The notes beneath the pieces are model-generated. The model saw nothing but the letters and a program-made list of their open reading frames with translations, was not told the DNA's origin and ran no database searches. From contig JAAZDX010000037.1 in the NCBI GenBank assembly GCA_012512605.1, positions 1-19,313 on the forward strand: a stretch of 19,313 nt of DNA, read 5' to 3'. This document shows positions 6,882-14,496 of the stretch, one piece after another. Origin of the DNA: Bacillota bacterium (GTDB lineage Bacteria; Bacillota; UBA4882; UBA10575). Each line of letters starts with the position of its first letter. Within the stretch, counting starts at the first letter, position 1. The translations under genes and the position numbers were made by a program.

Positions 6882-8327
6882 TTAAAAAAACGAATCAACC
6901 ACCGCCTGCACCAGCGGCCAGACCATTCCCGGGAAAAGACCCATTAACAGCGCAATTACCACCAAAAGCAGGGTTGGGGCCAACATCAAAGCAACCCGGC
7001 CCCCCTTCTCCGTCGCAGTTGACCGCGTTCTTTCCCCCCGAAAGGCCTTGACCACCACCGGAATAAAACAGACGGCATTAATGAGCCCGCTCCCAACCAA
7101 GACCAAAGCCAGCGGCCACTTCCCCCCGGCGACGCTACCCTTCATTAGGTAGTATTTACCCCAAAAAGTACCCAGCGGTAGCATGCCAATCATCCCCAGG
7201 GTCGCGACGGTAAAGGCGGCCATCGTCTTGGGGAGGGCCCAACCGACCCCGTCCATCCGGCTGACCCGGGTCACACCGGTCTGCTCCACAATAAGCCCCA
7301 CACAGAAGAAGAGGGCTGTTTTCAGCACCGCGTACCCGACCATCTGCAGCACCGCCCCGGCTAAACCCAACGGCTGTAGAGTAAAGGCACCCAAGAGAAT
7401 ATAAGAAAGGTGGCTAATGGTCTGGTAAGCCAACCGGCGCTTCAAGAGATCCTGCTGCGTGGCGACGATTATCCCCACCAAAATCGTACCCGCCGCCACC
7501 CAGGGCAGTAGGACCGCAAAGCCCAACTCGCCCAAAAGTTCGGTCCCAAACACCGAATACACCACCCGCAAGAGGCCATAGACCCCGGAGTAGACGACGG
7601 CCACCGCATGTAATAGCGCACTCACCGGGGTTGGCGCGACCATCGCCGCCGGCAACCAACGGTGAAACGGCATCAGCGCCGCCTTGACCCCGAACCCGAC
7701 CAAAAATAGGAATAAAAGCCAGTTAAGTCCGGTCTTCAGCCCACCAGCCAGGATTGGCCCGCCGGCAAAATCAAGCCGCCCGCCCCAGGCTGCCGTAAGC
7801 ACAATCCCCAGAAGGAGGACGGCAGCACCCGACAGATTATACAGCAGATACTTGGTGCCGGCCTGCATCGCTCCCTCATTACGCTCCTGGATCACCAGGG
7901 GGTAAGTGGTAAAGGTGAGTAACTCGTAAAACAGATAGAAAGCCACCAAATTTCCGGCGAAGGCCACCCCCAAGGTTACACTGAAGGCCAGAAGTAAAAA
8001 GGCATAATAGGTGCGCTGATGGTCTTTACCTTCCATATAACCCAAAGAATAGACCACGGCAAAAAGCCAAAGGGTAGCTGCGATCAAACCAAAAACTACC
8101 CCCAACGGATCCGGGTCCAAGCAAAGGGATAGTCCGCCAATCTGACCCGCCAGGCGCAGCCTTTCCCCGGCTAACACCTTCCGTGCCACTTGCCAACTGC
8201 AAATCATCCCCAATCCGGTAAAGAACAAAACTACCATGTTGCGGAGGCGGTTTTTCGCCGCGGGCACCACCGCCACCAGCAGTCCACCAACAAGACCACT
8301 GCCTATGCAAAGAATAAGTGTAAACAT
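6882..8327 (-). CDS. MrpD/NuoN-type antiporter subunit, second large subunit of the Mrp operon
   Basis: 481 residues, about 14 membrane helices, proton_antipo_M family. Conserved Glu135 in FYELLTFTTYPLV and Lys215 in GFGVKAALMPFHRWLPAAMVAPTPVSALLH are present, so a proton path is likely intact. It is a paralogue of the MrpD at 8514-10010 but clearly diverged from it. The ATG at 8327 follows GAAGGAG with nine bases spacing. It lies 186 bases from the preceding MrpD gene, and nearly all of that gap is a structured RNA element. The same kind of element lies after it, before the next antiporter gene. An extra MrpD-like subunit is known in hydrogenase-linked Mrp modules. Its separate role here is not known. 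Confidence 0.87.
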   Translation of the reverse strand: MFTLILCIGSGLVGGLLVAVVPAAKNRLRNMVVLFFTGLGMICSWQVARKVLAGERLRLAGQIGGLSLCLDPDPLGVVFGLIAATLWLFAVVYSLGYMEGKDHQRTYYAFLLLAFSVTLGVAFAGNLVAFYLFYELLTFTTYPLVIQERNEGAMQAGTKYLLYNLSGAAVLLLGIVLTAAWGGRLDFAGGPILAGGLKTGLNWLLFLFLVGFGVKAALMPFHRWLPAAMVAPTPVSALLHAVAVVYSGVYGLLRVVYSVFGTELLGELGFAVLLPWVAAGTILVGIIVATQQDLLKRRLAYQTISHLSYILLGAFTLQPLGLAGAVLQMVGYAVLKTALFFCVGLIVEQTGVTRVSRMDGVGWALPKTMAAFTVATLGMIGMLPLGTFWGKYYLMKGSVAGGKWPLALVLVGSGLINAVCFIPVVVKAFRGERTRSTATEKGGRVALMLAPTLLLVVIALLMGLFPGMVWPLVQAVVDSFF

Positions 8328-8359
8328 CGGTTCAATCTCCTTCTTTGAAAACAGCCCTA

Positions 8360-8506
8360 GTTGTTCACCCGGCTTTGATAAAAATTATGGCGTGTACTGG
8401 CTGTAGTCGACGTGAACAACCAATTCAAGTGCCTTCGGGGCTTCTCGACCACCTGGCTTCAAATTCTCATCATTTCGTTGCGCAAGCGGTAGCCAGCGTG
8501 GCGCAA
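8360..8506 (-). ncRNA. Structured RNA element, copy 2, leader of the second antiporter gene
   Basis: Minus-strand reading. It begins just after the TAG stop of mrpD (8514) and carries the same conserved blocks as copy 1. CTGGC (plus 8492-8496) pairs with GCCAG (plus 8453-8457). AGGTG pairs with CACTT around the GAAGCCCCGAAGG loop. GTTGTTCAC (plus 8412-8420) pairs with GTGAACAAC (plus 8360-8368). Compared with copy 1, the 3' helix changes GTCATT/AATGAC to GTTGTT/AACAAC (two compensated pairs), and the middle helix swaps C-G for G-C. TTGCGC and GCGCAA (plus 8501-8506 and 8478-8483) form an extra pairing that encloses and could compete with the first helix. The ribosome site of the next gene lies about 20 bases downstream, which fits control of translation. 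Confidence 0.6.
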
Positions 8507-8513
8507 TTTTGCC

Positions 8514-10010
8514 CTAGTAAAAGGCCAATAACTCCGCGGCCGCCTTCCGGGCCAATTCCAGCAATGGCCCGGGCCTTACACCTAAAATCACGACACAAGC
8601 CGCCAGCAATAGAAGAGCCAACTTCTGGGGACGTCCGGGGTCCCGCCAATCTTCCTCCGGCGCTGGTGCAAAGTAGGCCGTCCGAACCACCGGAAGCAGG
8701 TAAGCTGCACAAAGTACACTCCCGGCCAAAATCGCCACCACCGGCAGGATCAACCCCGCTTCTAAGCTGCCCAGTAGCAGATACCACTTGCCGATGAAAC
8801 CCGAAAACAGCGGCAGACCGATCAGGCCGAGACTACCAATGGTAAAAGCCGCCATAGTAATGGGCATCTTCCGGCCCACCCCCGCTAAATCCCGTACCCG
8901 ATTCTTTCCTGTCGCCGCTTGGATGGCTCCCGCCGCTAGAAACAAGGTTGCTTTGATCACGGCGTGGCTGGTCAGGTAGAATAAGGCACCCGCCAGGCCG
9001 GTAACGTTCAAAAACCCAAAACCAAGAACAAGATAACCGATTTGGGCCACAGTGGAATAGGCCAGTCTCCGCTTGAGTTCCTCCTGGCTGAGGGCTAAGA
9101 TCGAACCGGCGATGATCCCCACCGCGCCAAGGAACGTGAGAATCCGGTGGACCGCCAATTCCTGCAGCAATGGGCGGCCAAAGACTCCGAAGAGAAACTT
9201 CACTAGACAAAGCAGATAGCCTTTGACCGCAAGTCCGGACAAAATAGCACTGGCGGGCGACGGGGCCGTTGAATGGGCATCTGGCAACCAAACATGTAAC
9301 GGAAAAAGGGCTGCTTTTACCCCAAAGCCGACCACAATAAAACTAAGCGCCATCAAGACCACATGGGGGTGTTCCAACCAGACCCGGCCTAACTCCCGGG
9401 CGGCAAATCCCATGTTCAAATGGCCGGTAATCATGTAGATGAAACCAATCCCCCCGAGCACGAGGGCGGAGCCTAAAGTCGCCAGGATCAAGTAGCTGAA
9501 AGCCGCTTCCGCCGCCCGCGGGTGCCGACGCGCACTCACCAAGCCACAACAACTAAGGGTGGCCACCTCAATTAGGACATAAACATTGAACAGATCGTTG
9601 GTGACCGCCATTCCAGCTAAAGCACCTACCAGTAAAAGATAGAGTACATAGAACCGGGTCACCCGCTCAGCACTACCCACCTCAGCGGTGAGATTACCCT
9701 GGGCAAACAGGATAACCGGTATACTTACGCCCAAAACCACCAGCAGGAAAAAGACGCCCAGACTACCCGCCACCAGTTCGATCCCCCACGGTGCGGGCCA
9801 ACCCCCAAGCCTATAAAGGAGGGGAACTCCCTCTTGCGCGCGCACAATCGAGGCCAGATACCCGGTACCCGCTAGCCCCAAAACCGTCCCCAAGAGCGCC
9901 AGTTTTTCGACCAGGCGGATCCGGCGGGCCAGCGGCGGTAGGGTAAAAGCGACAAAAAGCGGAGCAATCACCACCAACACTGGCAGGTTAGCTCTGATCA
10001 AAGCGGTCAT
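8514..10010 (-). CDS. mrpD: Na+/H+ antiporter subunit MrpD
   Basis: 498 residues, 14 predicted helices, the usual MrpD length. Key residues are Glu148 in VYVLIEVATL and Lys232 in GFGVKAALFPLHVWLPDAHSTAPSPASAILSG, the pair that forms the proton channel in this family. The start at 10010 overlaps mrpC by 23 bases, showing translational coupling. Its stop is followed immediately by RNA element copy 2. Position right after mrpC matches classical mrp operons and MbhH of membrane-bound hydrogenases. Confidence 0.93.
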   Translation of the reverse strand: MTALIRANLPVLVVIAPLFVAFTLPPLARRIRLVEKLALLGTVLGLAGTGYLASIVRAQEGVPLLYRLGGWPAPWGIELVAGSLGVFFLLVVLGVSIPVILFAQGNLTAEVGSAERVTRFYVLYLLLVGALAGMAVTNDLFNVYVLIEVATLSCCGLVSARRHPRAAEAAFSYLILATLGSALVLGGIGFIYMITGHLNMGFAARELGRVWLEHPHVVLMALSFIVVGFGVKAALFPLHVWLPDAHSTAPSPASAILSGLAVKGYLLCLVKFLFGVFGRPLLQELAVHRILTFLGAVGIIAGSILALSQEELKRRLAYSTVAQIGYLVLGFGFLNVTGLAGALFYLTSHAVIKATLFLAAGAIQAATGKNRVRDLAGVGRKMPITMAAFTIGSLGLIGLPLFSGFIGKWYLLLGSLEAGLILPVVAILAGSVLCAAYLLPVVRTAYFAPAPEEDWRDPGRPQKLALLLLAACVVILGVRPGPLLELARKAAAELLAFY

Positions 10011-10389
10011 CGCTGATCACCCCGTTTCTCCGCGCAGCGATCCGTCGCAGATCGGTCGTTCCGTATGCTTTGTATAAGCGCACAATCAACGCCAGGGCAA
10101 AGGCAGTCACACTCACACTGACCACGATCCCGGTCAACATTAAAGCGGAAGGTAGCGGATTGATGTACACCGCCTCCGTATTAGCCGCGCCGCGGATCGG
10201 CGCCACGCCCCCCCGGACATTACCACTGGCCACAAACATCAGAAAAATCGCGCTCTCCATGATATTAATCCCCAACAGTTTTTTAAACAGGTTCGGGTGG
10301 GTAAGCACCGTGCCCGTTCCAATGGTGAAGAGGAGCGCCGCCACCATATAAGGATAATTGACAAGCAGTCTTTCCAATAGTCCGCTCAT
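9988..10389 (-). CDS. mrpC: Na+/H+ antiporter subunit MrpC (NuoK-like)
   Basis: 133 residues with three helices, in the NuoK/MrpC family. LGINIMESAIFLMFVASG carries the buried Glu (about residue 46) typical of NuoK-like subunits, and INPLPSALMLTGIVVSVSVTAFALALIVRLY is the MrpC signature. The ATG overlaps the mrpB stop by four bases (ATGA), and the 3' end overlaps mrpD by 23. It probably forms part of the ion path between the small and large subunits. Confidence 0.92.
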   Translation of the reverse strand: MSGLLERLLVNYPYMVAALLFTIGTGTVLTHPNLFKKLLGINIMESAIFLMFVASGNVRGGVAPIRGAANTEAVYINPLPSALMLTGIVVSVSVTAFALALIVRLYKAYGTTDLRRIAARRNGVISDDRFDQS

Positions 10390-10811
10390 GGCTCTTCCTC
10401 CATCATCGTAAAGAATAAAGTCACAATCGTACTGGCAACGCGGATCCCAACCCCCAGACCAATGAGGGGAATAAGGCCTCCTGAAGAAAGGGTCCCCGGT
10501 GTCCCCAGGTCCACACCAGCCAGTTTATTTGCTAAAAACGGGACCCCCCGCACCAACCCGACCAGCCCCATCAGTCCGTACCAGAGCGTCCCGTAACTCT
10601 CGGTCCAAACCAGCACTTGCTCCGGCAATTTGGCTTGGCCTTTTTCGATCCCGTAAATCGTCGAGAAGGCAATAAAACTAAGCCCCACAATAATCCCACC
10701 GGCAAAGGAGCCGCCCGGTGAGACGGCACCGTGGAGAATCACATAAATGCCATAGACAAAGATAAATGGTAAAATTAGCGATGCCGCCCGTTTTAAGATA
10801 AAATCTTTCAT
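10386..10811 (-). CDS. mrpB: Na+/H+ antiporter subunit MrpB (MnhB domain)
   Basis: 141 residues with four helices, PF04039 type. The signature HGAVSPGGSFAGGIIVGLSFIAF lies near 27-49. The gene overlaps both neighbours by four bases (ATGA junctions), so the cluster is tightly coupled. It corresponds to MbhF of membrane-bound hydrogenases and to the MnhB domain of Mrp. Confidence 0.92.
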   Translation of the reverse strand: MKDFILKRAASLILPFIFVYGIYVILHGAVSPGGSFAGGIIVGLSFIAFSTIYGIEKGQAKLPEQVLVWTESYGTLWYGLMGLVGLVRGVPFLANKLAGVDLGTPGTLSSGGLIPLIGLGVGIRVASTIVTLFFTMMEEEP

Positions 10812-11110
10812 CTCCCCCGGCCCTCCCCTTTTCCTGTTTTTAAGGTTATGACCACCGCGAGGGTTGCGGTAAACAAAACAATGGTCTCGAACATGGTATC
10901 GTAAGCCCGATAATCAAGGACAATCGCAGTCACCATATTTAAGACGCCGGTCTCTTCTAAAGCCTCGTCAATGTAACGTTTGGCCACTTGGTTGTGGACC
11001 GGATTGTCCGGTTGCCCATAGGGGGGCAGTTCCGCGACGGTCATGACCACCGCATAGGCGACCAGCAGGGCCAGGATGAGAAAGAGAAGATTCCTGAAAC
11101 GCACTGTCAC
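10808..11110 (-). CDS. MbhE-like subunit (part of the MrpA C-terminus as a separate protein)
   Basis: 100 residues. One N-terminal helix, a soluble loop with a Glu-rich EALEETGVLNMVTAI stretch, then LDYRAYDTMFETIVLFTATLAV, the signature shared by hydrogenase MbhE and the far C-terminal part of MrpA. GTG start at 11110, sharing GTGA with the stop of the gene before it; AAGGAGGA upstream gives a good ribosome site. In Bacillus-type operons this segment is fused to MrpA, so its independence here is the archaeal/hydrogenase-style layout. The family is assigned from motif memory only. Confidence 0.85.
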   Translation of the reverse strand: MTVRFRNLLFLILALLVAYAVVMTVAELPPYGQPDNPVHNQVAKRYIDEALEETGVLNMVTAIVLDYRAYDTMFETIVLFTATLAVVITLKTGKGEGRGR

Positions 11111-11358
11111 TCCTCCTTCCGACTGGTGCGGAAGATAACCGCCATCATCAAGACGGTCATCCCGATCCCCGCTGCCGCTTCCGTGATCGCCAGGTCCGGC
11201 GAGTTCATCTGCAGCCAGATCAGGGCCATCGTCACACTATAGGCACCAAAGACAATCACGGCATGGAGCAGATCCTTGATGAAATACATGGCTAAAGCGG
11301 TCACCACCAGAATCAACATTAAAACCATATTCCAATAGTCAAGTGCGGTATATGGCAT
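11107..11358 (-). CDS. MbhD-like subunit (DUF4040, part of MrpA as a separate protein)
   Basis: 83 residues with three helices. LHAVIVFGAYSVTMALIWLQMNSPDLAITEAAAGIGM is the DUF4040/MbhD signature also found in the C-terminal part of MrpA. The acidic residues in SPDLAITEAAAG lie in a membrane segment and probably line an ion path. The ATG at 11358 is preceded by AAGGGGTGA and starts four bases after mrpG ends. Together with the next gene it supplies what is missing from an MrpA-less operon. Confidence 0.87.
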   Translation of the reverse strand: MPYTALDYWNMVLMLILVVTALAMYFIKDLLHAVIVFGAYSVTMALIWLQMNSPDLAITEAAAGIGMTVLMMAVIFRTSRKEE

Positions 11359-11362
11359 CGGC

Positions 11363-11674
11363 TCACCCCTTTCTCACTCTGGTGTCAGTCGCCGGTTTCA
11401 CCCCGTGAATCAGACCGGCTTTCGCCACCAAATGGGACATGGTAGGGTTAATTAGCCAAAACAGAAGGAGGATCGCCCCCAGCTTCAGGCGGAGTAACCA
11501 GTTGGGACTGAGCAGCATCAGGCCAAGTCCGAGCAAACCTACCCCAAGGGTATCCCCCATCCCTACCGCATGGAGCCGCGTATATGAATCGGGAAACCGA
11601 AACAAACCCAAGGTTCCCAGCCCAAAGGCGAAAAACGAACCGAGAAAACACAAGTTCGCAAGCAATTTAACCAT
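11363..11674 (-). CDS. mrpG: Na+/H+ antiporter subunit MrpG
   Basis: 103 residues with three helices. LGTLGLFRFPDSYTRLHA is the PhaG/MnhG/YufB signature. I chose the ATG at 11674 (MVKLLANL) because AAGGAG lies upstream and the overlap with mrpF is only eight bases. An upstream in-frame ATG at 11704 would add ten charged residues and overlap mrpF by 38 bases. It is a small accessory subunit needed for Mrp activity in studied species. Confidence 0.9.
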   Translation of the reverse strand: MVKLLANLCFLGSFFAFGLGTLGLFRFPDSYTRLHAVGMGDTLGVGLLGLGLMLLSPNWLLRLKLGAILLLFWLINPTMSHLVAKAGLIHGVKPATDTRVRKG

Positions 11675-11978
11675 CTGCCACCTCTCCTTCCTCATCTCCT
11701 TCAAAACCTTTTACGCCCGGTAGTCGGAGTTGCCAATCACCAGGAGTAAGCGCTTTTAAGATCCAAAGACCACTCACAAAGGCACACGACATAAAGACAA
11801 AGGCGATATCGATGAAACCATATTCCTCCCGGACAAAAGCGATCAATAGAATAATCACACTAACCTTACTGGTGATCGCATTGATGGAAATGAGCCGGTC
11901 AAGAACGGTGGGGCCGATGATGGCCCGCTCCAGAACCAGAAGCACCAAGACGATCAGACCCACCAGTAGCCATCCCAT
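11667..11978 (-). CDS. mrpF: Na+/H+ antiporter subunit MrpF
   Basis: 103 residues, three helices. ERAIIGPTVLDRLISINAITSK matches the MrpF signature (RxxxGPtxxDRxxxxxxx), and a second helix IDIAFVFMSCAFVSGLW follows. The ATG at 11978 has GGGGAGGGGG upstream, inside the 3' end of mrpE, which it overlaps by 80 bases. It is involved in Na+ or bile-salt efflux in relatives, as part of the complex. Confidence 0.92.
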   Translation of the reverse strand: MGWLLVGLIVLVLLVLERAIIGPTVLDRLISINAITSKVSVIILLIAFVREEYGFIDIAFVFMSCAFVSGLWILKALTPGDWQLRLPGVKGFEGDEEGEVADG

Positions 11979-12501
11979 GTTTTTCCCCCTCCCCCGCTTC
12001 CAGCCTAGAGCGCTCCGCTAAAGCGTTTTCCAGATAAATAATCTCGTCGATCAGCCGCCAGTATAAAAGGTCGATTCCGGTTTCGTGGTTCAGCGCATGC
12101 ACAATAAACCGGCCACTCTCCGGATCAACATCCACCGTCACTGAGCCCGGAGTAATCGTGATACAGGTGGCAAAAAGCACCCTTCCCCAGTTGGTGCGGA
12201 GATTCGGTTCCATTAGCAAAAAGATGGGTTTCGCCGGTGGCCGCGAAAACAACAGTGTCTTCGCGACCGTAAAGTTGGCTTGTATCACCCACCCCACCAT
12301 CAGGACGAGGGCGTAACCCAAGCGCAACAAGCCCCGAAACGGTAGTAACCTGGGCAGTCTTGGACCCAAATCCTGCCAAAACCAAACGGTAAGCAAAGCC
12401 ACGAAGGCCCCCACCAACGTAAGCGGCCAATTCACCGCACCAACCAACACCGTCCAAAAGCCCAACAGGATTGCAAAAAGCAGTACCGATTGTTTGCGCA
12501 C
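11899..12501 (-). CDS. mrpE: Na+/H+ antiporter subunit MrpE
   Basis: About 200 residues from a GTG start at 12501, chosen because AAGGAGG lies seven bases upstream; an in-frame start at 12549 has no such site. Two N-terminal helices are followed by a cytoplasmic domain with LFATCITITPGSVTVDVDPESGRFIVHAL, the MrpE signature. The last 25 or so residues (GMATGGSDRLGASGSGAG...) are read through the start of mrpF in another frame and look non-native, so the original stop may have been lost. It opens the antiporter part of the operon, 79 bases after the SulP gene, with no terminator between. Confidence 0.9.
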   Translation of the reverse strand: MRKQSVLLFAILLGFWTVLVGAVNWPLTLVGAFVALLTVWFWQDLGPRLPRLLPFRGLLRLGYALVLMVGWVIQANFTVAKTLLFSRPPAKPIFLLMEPNLRTNWGRVLFATCITITPGSVTVDVDPESGRFIVHALNHETGIDLLYWRLIDEIIYLENALAERSRLEAGEGEKHGMATGGSDRLGASGSGAGHHRPHRS

Positions 12502-12580
12502 GCCAAACCTCCTTTTCGGCAAAATATATTGATATTCAACAAAGACCAACCGCTACTCTCCCCAAACATAAGAGTAACCA

Positions 12581-14170
12581 TTAAGCTTCCGCCAAGGGTT
12601 GATGGGCGGTTTCGTTGTCCTCTTTCAGTGCAGTTTCGACGTACTCGCTCGGAGCCGATTCGGCGCACCCATTCAGCGCTAATTCTTGCGCCGCCCGCCG
12701 GATTGCAATGTCCAAGCCCTTACACACGCGCGACCGACCAAGGCGGTCAACGACCCCCATCCGGATCAACATCCGCAAAGGTTCCCGTTGAAGTCCAGCA
12801 ATATAGGCGCTTATCCCTTCCCCCTGCAAACGGTGGACAAGATCCTGCAGGGCGAGGGCTCCCGTCTCATCCACCTTCGTGACCGCGGAAAAATCCAGGA
12901 CCAAGCCGGGTTTTTGCGCCAACGCCTTAATCCGCCGCCGCATCTGCTCGACCCCAACAAAGAACAGTGGCCCGTTAAAAGCAAGTACTTGAACTTCAGC
13001 AGGAAAAGATAAGACCGTAGCTTCCCTCTCCGACGGGTCGACCACCTTCCCCCGGGGGGAAAAGGCCAGTTCAACCAGGACCCCCAGCCCGGCCAAGACC
13101 ACCCCGACCGCCACCGCAACCGTTAGATCCTTCACCACGGTCAGGATGGTCGTTACCGTCATAATCGCCCCGTATTGCCAACGGGCCCGCGGCATCAGCT
13201 TCATACTTTTCCAAGCGGCGGTCCGGACCGAGGCAATCATCAGGATCGCCGCCAACGAAGCTAAAGGAATACGCTTGACCACGGGGGCGAAAACCAAGAC
13301 CATCAGCAGTAAGAAGATGGCATGGAGAATACTGGAGAGCCGTGTCCGCCCCCCGCTATGGACATTAACCCCGGAGCGGGCAACCGCGCCCGATACGGGC
13401 AGACCACCGATGAAAGAAGCAACCAGATTCCCCAGCCCCTGGCCGATCAACTCCCGGTTACTGTCGTGCTGGACGCCAAGCATCCCGTCGGTCACCTCCG
13501 CGGATAACAACGCGGAGATACTCCCCAGCAAACAAATGGTGAACGCCGGCATCAGCAAAGCGCCGATCCGATTAAAGGGCATACTCTCCAGCACTAATTG
13601 GGGAAAGTGAAAGGGGAGATCACCCACCACATGGGGGCTATGGATGAACAGCTCGTTGGCGACCAAACCGGCGACCAGACCAAAGAGGGATTCGGGTACT
13701 TGTTTGTAAAAACGTAAGGCGAGCATGATCACGACCGCGGTCAGGATGGTAATCGAAAGGGTCGCCAAGGCATCGTCGACCGCCGTCATGAAAAACAGGA
13801 TCGCCACCCCATTTGTAAAACCCGCAATCACTGGTTGGGGCAGATATTTAACGAACCCACCCAACCGCAGCATGCCGAAGACCACCTGCATTAAACCGGC
13901 CAAAGCCCCCGCCAGAAACATCCCGCCAACCCCATGCTGGCTGGCAATACCCACCAAGACCCCGATCATCGCGCCGGGCGGCCCGGTGATTTGCACACCA
14001 CAACCGCCAAATACCGCCGCCACCAGACCGCCGAAGATCGCGCCGTACAGGCCGGCAACCGCCCCGGCACCACTGGCAATCCCAAAGGCGAGGCTCAAGG
14101 GAAGAGCAACCACAGCGGCGGTCGCACCACCGATTACGTCACCCCGGATCCGCTGCCACCTTCTCTGCAA
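12581..14170 (-). CDS. SulP-family anion transporter with STAS domain
   Basis: About 529 residues from TTG at 14170, preferred because GAGGTG lies seven or so bases upstream. The in-frame ATG at 14203 has a poor site and would add 11 residues. The membrane part (about 12-380) has the SulP opening GGATAAVVALPLSLAFGIASG, then YGAIFGGLVAAVFGGCGVQITGPPGAM. A STAS domain follows at about 387-475 with LDFSAVTKVDETGALAL, where Glu stands at the place of the usual Ser/Thr. Substrates in the family include sulfate and, for BicA-type proteins, Na+-coupled bicarbonate; specificity cannot be read here. It is the first gene after the c-di-AMP riboswitch and is co-transcribed with the Mrp genes. Confidence 0.88.
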   Translation of the reverse strand: MQRRWQRIRGDVIGGATAAVVALPLSLAFGIASGAGAVAGLYGAIFGGLVAAVFGGCGVQITGPPGAMIGVLVGIASQHGVGGMFLAGALAGLMQVVFGMLRLGGFVKYLPQPVIAGFTNGVAILFFMTAVDDALATLSITILTAVVIMLALRFYKQVPESLFGLVAGLVANELFIHSPHVVGDLPFHFPQLVLESMPFNRIGALLMPAFTICLLGSISALLSAEVTDGMLGVQHDSNRELIGQGLGNLVASFIGGLPVSGAVARSGVNVHSGGRTRLSSILHAIFLLLMVLVFAPVVKRIPLASLAAILMIASVRTAAWKSMKLMPRARWQYGAIMTVTTILTVVKDLTVAVAVGVVLAGLGVLVELAFSPRGKVVDPSEREATVLSFPAEVQVLAFNGPLFFVGVEQMRRRIKALAQKPGLVLDFSAVTKVDETGALALQDLVHRLQGEGISAYIAGLQREPLRMLIRMGVVDRLGRSRVCKGLDIAIRRAAQELALNGCAESAPSEYVETALKEDNETAHQPLAEA

Positions 14171-14266
14171 AAATATCACCTCATCTAATAATTGTAGCAC
14201 CATGTAAGCCCATTGCTGCCGTAATTTTCCATCACCAAGACGGGTTGTCCTTGCAAAAAAGCACGC

Positions 14267-14308
14267 AAAAAAGCGCAGGCTAGCCTTGGCGACTAAGACA
14301 CTACGCTT
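14267..14308 (-). terminator. Terminator of the c-di-AMP riboswitch (expression platform)
   Basis: On the minus strand AAGCGTAG (plus 14301-14308) pairs with CTGCGCTT (plus 14271-14278), eight pairs with one G-U. The loop can fold further, and six T end the hairpin (plus 14267-14272). A second T6 run follows. It starts five bases after the 3' strand of the riboswitch P1 helix, the usual layout for ydaO OFF switches. Confidence 0.75.
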
Positions 14309-14313
14309 GGACC

Positions 14314-14463
14314 ACTCCTACGGGGTTAGCTGACGGGTTCGGGCTCCCAAGTTGCCCTACCTGGTAAATATATTTAATGGCAGTAGCCCCGGCGTAGGCG
14401 ACTACCAGAAACCAGGATTCACCCCGAAAACGGGTCCCCCGCTTCTGAATGGGAATTCGGAGT
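14314..14463 (-). promoter_or_regulatory. ydaO/yuaA-type c-di-AMP riboswitch aptamer
   Basis: Minus strand. The P1 helix is ACTCC (plus 14459-14463) with GGAGT (plus 14314-14318). Core blocks in order: CCGAATTCC, GCGGGGGACCC, GGGGTGAATCC, GGTAGGGCAAC, GAGCCCGAACCCGTCAGCTAA and CCCCGTAGG. These match the ydaO consensus as I know it, notably CCCGNCAGCTAAC and GGGGTGAAT. The element lies in the 350-base leader between the promoter and SulP start. In known cases ligand binding ends transcription early, so high c-di-AMP should lower SulP and Mrp expression. Confidence 0.92.
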
Positions 14464-14496
14464 ATAAACTATTTTTTTAAAAGATGTTGCTATTTG

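Noticed and set aside
6659..8506. Idea that the paired elements are an insertion-derived repeat
   Set aside because: The copies differ widely in sequence outside the short conserved blocks, keep pairing by compensated changes, and have no terminal inverted repeats or target duplications.
6659..8506. Idea that the paired elements are further ydaO c-di-AMP riboswitches
   Set aside because: They lack the GGGGTGAAT and CCCGNCAGCTAAC blocks and the P1 layout seen at 14314-14463.
8345..8797. Plus-strand open frame of 150 codons over the second RNA element and the end of mrpD
   Set aside because: Most of it is the antisense of mrpD. The peptide is Pro/Ser-rich and unlike any family, which is typical of a shadow frame in GC-rich DNA.
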